From Lachnospiraceae bacterium (GTDB lineage Bacteria; Bacillota; Clostridia; Lachnospirales; Lachnospiraceae): a stretch of 64,000 nucleotides of DNA. The stretch is from the NCBI GenBank assembly GCA_021202635.1, contig JAJQCQ010000085.1:2168-66167 (forward strand), given 5' to 3'. Of the stretch, positions 60,474-64,000 are shown piece by piece (positions within the stretch are counted from its first letter, which is position 1; every line of letters begins with the position of its first letter). Under the pieces are notes generated by a model. It made no database searches. It worked only from the letters and a program-made list of their open reading frames with translations, and was not told the origin of the DNA. The position numbers were made by a program, and so were the translations under genes.

Positions 60474-62405
60474 TTATTTTAATGTTACAGACGGAAACAG
60501 ACCTGCGTCTGTATGCGGAAGGAAGCAGCTTGCCACAAATTCATCCATATAGGTGGGCTCGTTGCTGAGTTCCAGATAAGTCATGTTATGGGCTACCTCT
60601 GATACCTTTGCTTCTGCTTCTTTTGAAAGCAGGATCGCGTACGCTCCGGAAAGAGAGGAATTGCCAATATAGGTAAATTTGTCCATCTCAATATCCGGGA
60701 ACATACCGATCGACACAGCGTTGCGCATATTAATGCCGCTGCCGATGCCTCCGGCCACATAAACATGGTCAATCATGGACACATCAAAGTCCAGCGACTG
60801 CAGCATCACGCGAATAGCGGAAAAAATCGCGCCTTTTGCACGGATAAAACTGTCGATATCGACTTCTGTGATCTCAATATCTTTCACAGATGCAGCGTCC
60901 TCTTTATAGGCCAGCACAAAGCTGCCCATCCCATACTGGTCATGACGAACGCGGTCGCCTTCGCGGATGAATTTCCCTTTCGGACTGATGATCCCGCAGC
61001 GATACAGCTCACTGATGACATCAATGATGCCGGAGCCGCAAAGTCCCACCGGCTTTTGTCCCTCATCTCCGACAATCGTAAACGTGGGTTCCATGGTATC
61101 CTTATCTATCACACAGGCCTCGATTGCACCGTCGGTCGCTCGCATTCCGCAGCTGATATCGCCGCCTTCAAACGCAGGGCCTGCAGAGCAGGCGCAGCTC
61201 ATCATGAAGTCCGAATTTCCAAAGACAAGCTCACCATTCGTACCAAGGTCAATAAACAGGGACATTTCTTCTTTATTCCAGATCGTGCTTGCAAGTGTAC
61301 CGGCTGTGATATCTCCACCGACATAGCTTCCGATGTTTGGGGAAATTAAAACAGGTGCATGCGGATACAGGTTCAATCCCAGATCACACGCCTGAACCGA
61401 ATCTGTCTCAAAGAAGGTTGGGATAAACGGTTCCATACGAATCGGATCCGCGTCTACACCAAGGAGCAGGTGATTCATGGTCGTATTTCCCGCGATGCAG
61501 GCACGATAGATCTGCTGCGGTGGAATTCCAATGGAAGCGCACATTTCTTTTATCATTGGGTTTAGAGTTTCTTTGACAATCGCATTCTGAAGCTTTTTGC
61601 GCCCGCCTTCCTTCTGCTGTTCGATAATACGGTTAATCACGTCCGCCCCATAGCGGATCTGGCCATTCCCGGCAGAACCCTTTGCGAGTATTTCACCGGA
61701 AAGCATGTCGATCAGCACTGAAGAAACGGTTGTCGTACCAATATCAATAGCTATCCCACAGACCTTTGTGTCTTCATTTCCCGGAAGTAAATCAAGCACG
61801 TATACTTCATCCTCCGCTCCGTCTGTTACGATACATTTCACATGAAACGCTGATTTCCGCAGGATTTCTGCCAGCTTCTGCAATACAGCAAAAGAAAGCT
61901 TAGCCTTCGATACTCCGCAGGCTGCTTCAACAGCCCACACCAGCCGTTCATTGTCTGGCATGGTATCATCCAGCGAAGGCTCCTCCATTGTCAGATTTAT
62001 CACTTTAAAGTCATTTTCAAATTTGATTCCGGCATCCGAAATATCCGCTTTCGTCTTTTCAAATATCTGTAATTCTTCCGCCGAACTCAGATCCGCAACT
62101 TTCATCCGACTGCGGTACGCTGACGCAATGTCTGGTACAAGTACCTCTACGTCCGCACTGATTTTGCTCACGCAGGCTAACCTCCATCCCTGCGCAAATT
62201 CCTCATCGGAGATATGCATGGTCTTCTTGGTATCCAGTTCTCCTCCGATCAATTTTACTCTGCATTTTCCGCAAGCTGCATTTCCATTGCATGGCGCATC
62301 AATGGCAACATTCATCTTCTTTGCCACATCCAGAAGGCTTTCTCCCGCTAAAGCAAAGCCTTCGACATCCTGCCCATGTTCAAACTTAAAAGTCACTTTA
62401 AACAT
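60474..62405 (-). CDS. acsV: Reductive activator of the corrinoid iron-sulfur protein
   Basis: 643 residues from ATG 62405 (GGGAG 8 nt upstream). 2Fe-2S domain with CNGNAACGKC and the fourth Cys in LACVSKI; central linker; ASKHA domain IAIDIGTTTVSSVLID, DLGTNGELVFGN and AGGIGSGINMRNAVSIGMFPD. In acetogens it restores Co(I) in AcsCD using ATP. Same family as 16103-17950 but without that protein's insertion. Downstream of acsE and acsC, hence the acsV assignment. Confidence 0.94.
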   Translation of the reverse strand: MFKVTFKFEHGQDVEGFALAGESLLDVAKKMNVAIDAPCNGNAACGKCRVKLIGGELDTKKTMHISDEEFAQGWRLACVSKISADVEVLVPDIASAYRSRMKVADLSSAEELQIFEKTKADISDAGIKFENDFKVINLTMEEPSLDDTMPDNERLVWAVEAACGVSKAKLSFAVLQKLAEILRKSAFHVKCIVTDGAEDEVYVLDLLPGNEDTKVCGIAIDIGTTTVSSVLIDMLSGEILAKGSAGNGQIRYGADVINRIIEQQKEGGRKKLQNAIVKETLNPMIKEMCASIGIPPQQIYRACIAGNTTMNHLLLGVDADPIRMEPFIPTFFETDSVQACDLGLNLYPHAPVLISPNIGSYVGGDITAGTLASTIWNKEEMSLFIDLGTNGELVFGNSDFMMSCACSAGPAFEGGDISCGMRATDGAIEACVIDKDTMEPTFTIVGDEGQKPVGLCGSGIIDVISELYRCGIISPKGKFIREGDRVRHDQYGMGSFVLAYKEDAASVKDIEITEVDIDSFIRAKGAIFSAIRVMLQSLDFDVSMIDHVYVAGGIGSGINMRNAVSIGMFPDIEMDKFTYIGNSSLSGAYAILLSKEAEAKVSEVAHNMTYLELSNEPTYMDEFVASCFLPHTDAGLFPSVTLK

Positions 62406-62746
62406 AATCATTTCTCCCATTATGTGTTTACACTTCAGACCGAAGTGGAACGGAGACGCCCATCAGCCACAGACATATGACGCATTAGCGGCATATTGCC
62501 TGCGTAGCAGGCGGTCTGCGGCTTGCTGATCTGAATCTGAACAAAAACTGCCCTGAAAAAACATACCCAGGGGTACAAATACTTCCTGGGTATGATTCCG
62601 TTTCATTATGATTCCATCCGCATGCAGCGACAGGCGGCATTGATTCTGCAGTGTTTTACCCGCCACAAAATCCCTGTACTGCATTTGCGGAGGAAAACTG
62701 TGTGCGTGCAGCCCATTTCGATGCTGTTCTAAACGGCTGTTCAGAA
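62406..62746. other. Intergenic region between acsE and acsV
   Basis: 341 nt. A 9-bp hairpin CATACCCAG (62562-62570) / CTGGGTATG (62586-62594) has no T-tract. A 73-codon frame on the minus strand (62463-62684) has no ribosome site or recognisable family and was not called. The hairpin could set different mRNA levels for acsE and acsV. Confidence 0.45.
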
Positions 62747-63532
62747 TCAGATCTCCAGATAGGAATCCGCATACAGAGTATTGCTCTTAAATACATCACA
62801 GGATTTAATCGTTTCCATCAGACGAAGGTCATTCGGGTTCACGATCGCGGAGGTAAGACCCTGCATCATAGCCATTGCTACGAGTGCGGAATCCATGATC
62901 GGACGAATGTGCTTCGGCATACCGTTAGAGTTATTGGAAAGGCCACCGGTAGAATTCAGACCCATATCAGAGAGCATCTTGATAAACTCAAGGATCTCCA
63001 TCTGCTTGTCCTGCATTCCCTTTACGACCAGGAAGAGCGGATCAAACCACATATCGGTTGGCTCCATACCAAGTTCCATGCCTCTCTCAAGAAGCATCTG
63101 GCAATAACCCATACGCTCATCATTGTCTTTTGCAATGCCTTCGCCGTTGCAAAGAGCAATCACGATCGCGTCGTTTGCTGCTGCAAGATCGATATTTTCG
63201 ATTCTTCCGGAAGCATCCGCAGAGTTTACAATCGGTTTTCCTTTAGAACGGTTGTAAACAGAGATACCTGCCTCGATTGCCTTCTTGTTGGAGGTATCCA
63301 GCGCCAGCGGAACATTGTCAAAGTTGCTCTGAAGGAGCTGTACCGCCCATTTCATCAGATCCTCACCATCTGCCTCAGCAGGTCCGATGTTTACATCAAG
63401 ATAAACAGCGCCGGCATCGAGCTGCTGCTTTGCTCTTTTCAGAATCGGCTCCGGGTCTCTCTCAGTAAACGCTTTGTTGACTGCAGGAGCAGTGGTGGAA
63501 AGTCTCTCACCAATCGTTACAAATTTTGCCAT
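62747..63532 (-). CDS. acsE: 5-methyltetrahydrofolate:corrinoid iron-sulfur protein methyltransferase
   Basis: 261 residues, normal AcsE length. FVTIGERLSTTAPAVNKAF, YLDVNIGPAEADGEDLM, PLALDTSNKKAIEAG, PIVNSADASG, WFDPLFLVVKGMQDKQ and TGGLSNNSNGMP are the folate-barrel motifs of AcsE. Transfers the methyl group of methyl-THF to Co(I) of AcsCD on the way to acetyl-CoA. 45 nt after acsC. Paralogue at 18908 works with the O-demethylase-type corrinoid protein. Confidence 0.96.
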   Translation of the reverse strand: MAKFVTIGERLSTTAPAVNKAFTERDPEPILKRAKQQLDAGAVYLDVNIGPAEADGEDLMKWAVQLLQSNFDNVPLALDTSNKKAIEAGISVYNRSKGKPIVNSADASGRIENIDLAAANDAIVIALCNGEGIAKDNDERMGYCQMLLERGMELGMEPTDMWFDPLFLVVKGMQDKQMEILEFIKMLSDMGLNSTGGLSNNSNGMPKHIRPIMDSALVAMAMMQGLTSAIVNPNDLRLMETIKSCDVFKSNTLYADSYLEI

Positions 63533-63577
63533 GATGGTTCTCCTTTATCTTAATTTTGGTTAACAGTTCAGTTACTC

Positions 63578-64000
63578 TTACAGTTCTTTCATAAACTTCA
63601 CAAGCTGAACAGCCTCTCTTGGAGCAATGATGATCTCCCATCCCGGAAGCTTCGCCTCAAGCTCGCCCTTTAATACAGCTACCTTGCCCGGAATAATCAG
63701 CTTTCTGGACTTCACTTTTCCCTCGATGTCCTGCTCTGCAAAGAACTTCGCGATCGTTCCTGCTGAGAATTTTCCTGCTGCCCAGGAAGTCAGTACGGAA
63801 AGTCCGCCTGCATCGTTGATGATGAGGTTGCACGGTACACCGGAGCGCTCCAGCTCACCGGATACCAGGAAGTAGGTCAGCGCAAAGTCTACCGTAGTCA
63901 GACATACCGAATTCTCATCTGCGCCGTTAAGCGGATAGATGCCCGGCTCAACCTTCATTGGTTTCTGCGGATCGGTGAAGAGGTTCTGTCTGAGACCATA
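63578..64000 (-). CDS. acsC: Corrinoid iron-sulfur protein large subunit, 3' part, cut by window end
   Basis: The frame is open to base 64000, so only the last ~140 codons are seen; an internal Met at 63958 is not the start. YGLRQNLFTDPQKPM, KVEPGIYPLNGADENS, VDFALTYFLVSGELERS, INDAGGLSVLTSWAAGKFS and IIIAPREAVQLVKFM match the C-terminal domain of AcsC. The protein carries a corrinoid methylated by AcsE and hands the methyl group to acetyl-CoA synthase. The rest of the acs cluster should lie to the right. Confidence 0.95.
   Translation of the reverse strand, partial: YGLRQNLFTDPQKPMKVEPGIYPLNGADENSVCLTTVDFALTYFLVSGELERSGVPCNLIINDAGGLSVLTSWAAGKFSAGTIAKFFAEQDIEGKVKSRKLIIPGKVAVLKGELEAKLPGWEIIIAPREAVQLVKFMKEL

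Noticed and set aside
62463-62684. 73-codon frame between acsE and acsV
   Set aside because: No ribosome site, no domain, unlike any known acs cluster gene; left as intergenic.

Overview
The window looks like the chromosome of an anaerobic, acetogenic Firmicute of the Lachnospiraceae (Blautia/Marvinbryantia-like). The genus is inferred and cannot be fixed from the sequence alone. Supporting evidence: pieces of the Wood-Ljungdahl acs cluster at the right edge (acsV, acsE, 3' part of acsC), a corrinoid methyltransferase (O-demethylase-type) cluster, pyruvate formate-lyase with its activase, strong Gram-positive Shine-Dalgarno sites (GGAGG, 7-9 nt spacing), a fused EcfA ATPase, and lipoprotein or twin-arginine-like binding proteins. 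No tRNA, rRNA, CRISPR array, integrase or transposase was recognised.

Layout. 1-2761: ECF vitamin-type importer (S component cut by the window edge, EcfT, fused EcfA). 2846-5987: pflB-pflA. 6230-6555: decayed alpha/beta hydrolase. 6828-10674: ferric-siderophore ABC importer (two permeases, ATPase, lipoprotein). 11032-12327: enolase. 12583-14619: alpha/beta hydrolase and an AraC regulator. 14788-20773: corrinoid methyl-transfer cluster (UroD-family methyltransferase I, methyl-THF methyltransferase II, two corrinoid proteins, a reductive activator, DUF2284). 21136-25883: GH51 arabinofuranosidase, a cysteine-less HemN-like protein and an AraC-GH39 fusion regulator. 26151-28304: exported FMN/FAD reductase. 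28444-31780: small or broken genes (GNAT-methyltransferase fusion with a frameshift, CD3324-like protein, DUF4003). 32059-43321: pectin/rhamnogalacturonan locus (GH105, CE8, CUT1-type ABC importer, two AraC regulators, two esterases). 43379-48615: two FAD oxidoreductases, a second DUF2284 and a YnbB-like PLP enzyme. 48612-56034: miaB-mutS-mutL-miaA, with an in-frame stop inside mutL. 56416-60365: LacI regulator divergent from an ssu/tau-type ABC importer plus a 30-codon ORF. 60474-64000: acsV, acsE, acsC.

How it fits together. Methyl groups taken from methoxylated or other methylated substrates by the UroD-family enzyme would pass through the corrinoid protein to tetrahydrofolate, and then through AcsE and AcsC to acetyl-CoA. 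Methoxylated aromatics and methyl-esterified pectin are plausible plant-derived carbon sources for the same cell, and the pectin locus, GH51 and GH39-type genes fit that niche. Pfl adds formate and acetyl-CoA from pyruvate.

The most interesting signals are: (i) a repeated GTTAG/CTAAC dyad at or just downstream of the -10 box of four promoters (pflB, the hydrolase remnant, the siderophore importer, eno); (ii) a palindromic repeat inserted in frame into ecfA with a relative forming the 3' end of a hydrolase gene; (iii) a nonsense codon in mutL plus a frameshift in a nine-base homopolymer; (iv) a HemN-family protein without its iron-sulfur cysteines beside an AraC-GH39 fusion; (v) LacI-type operators on both sides of a divergent promoter, one inside the coding region of the binding-protein gene.
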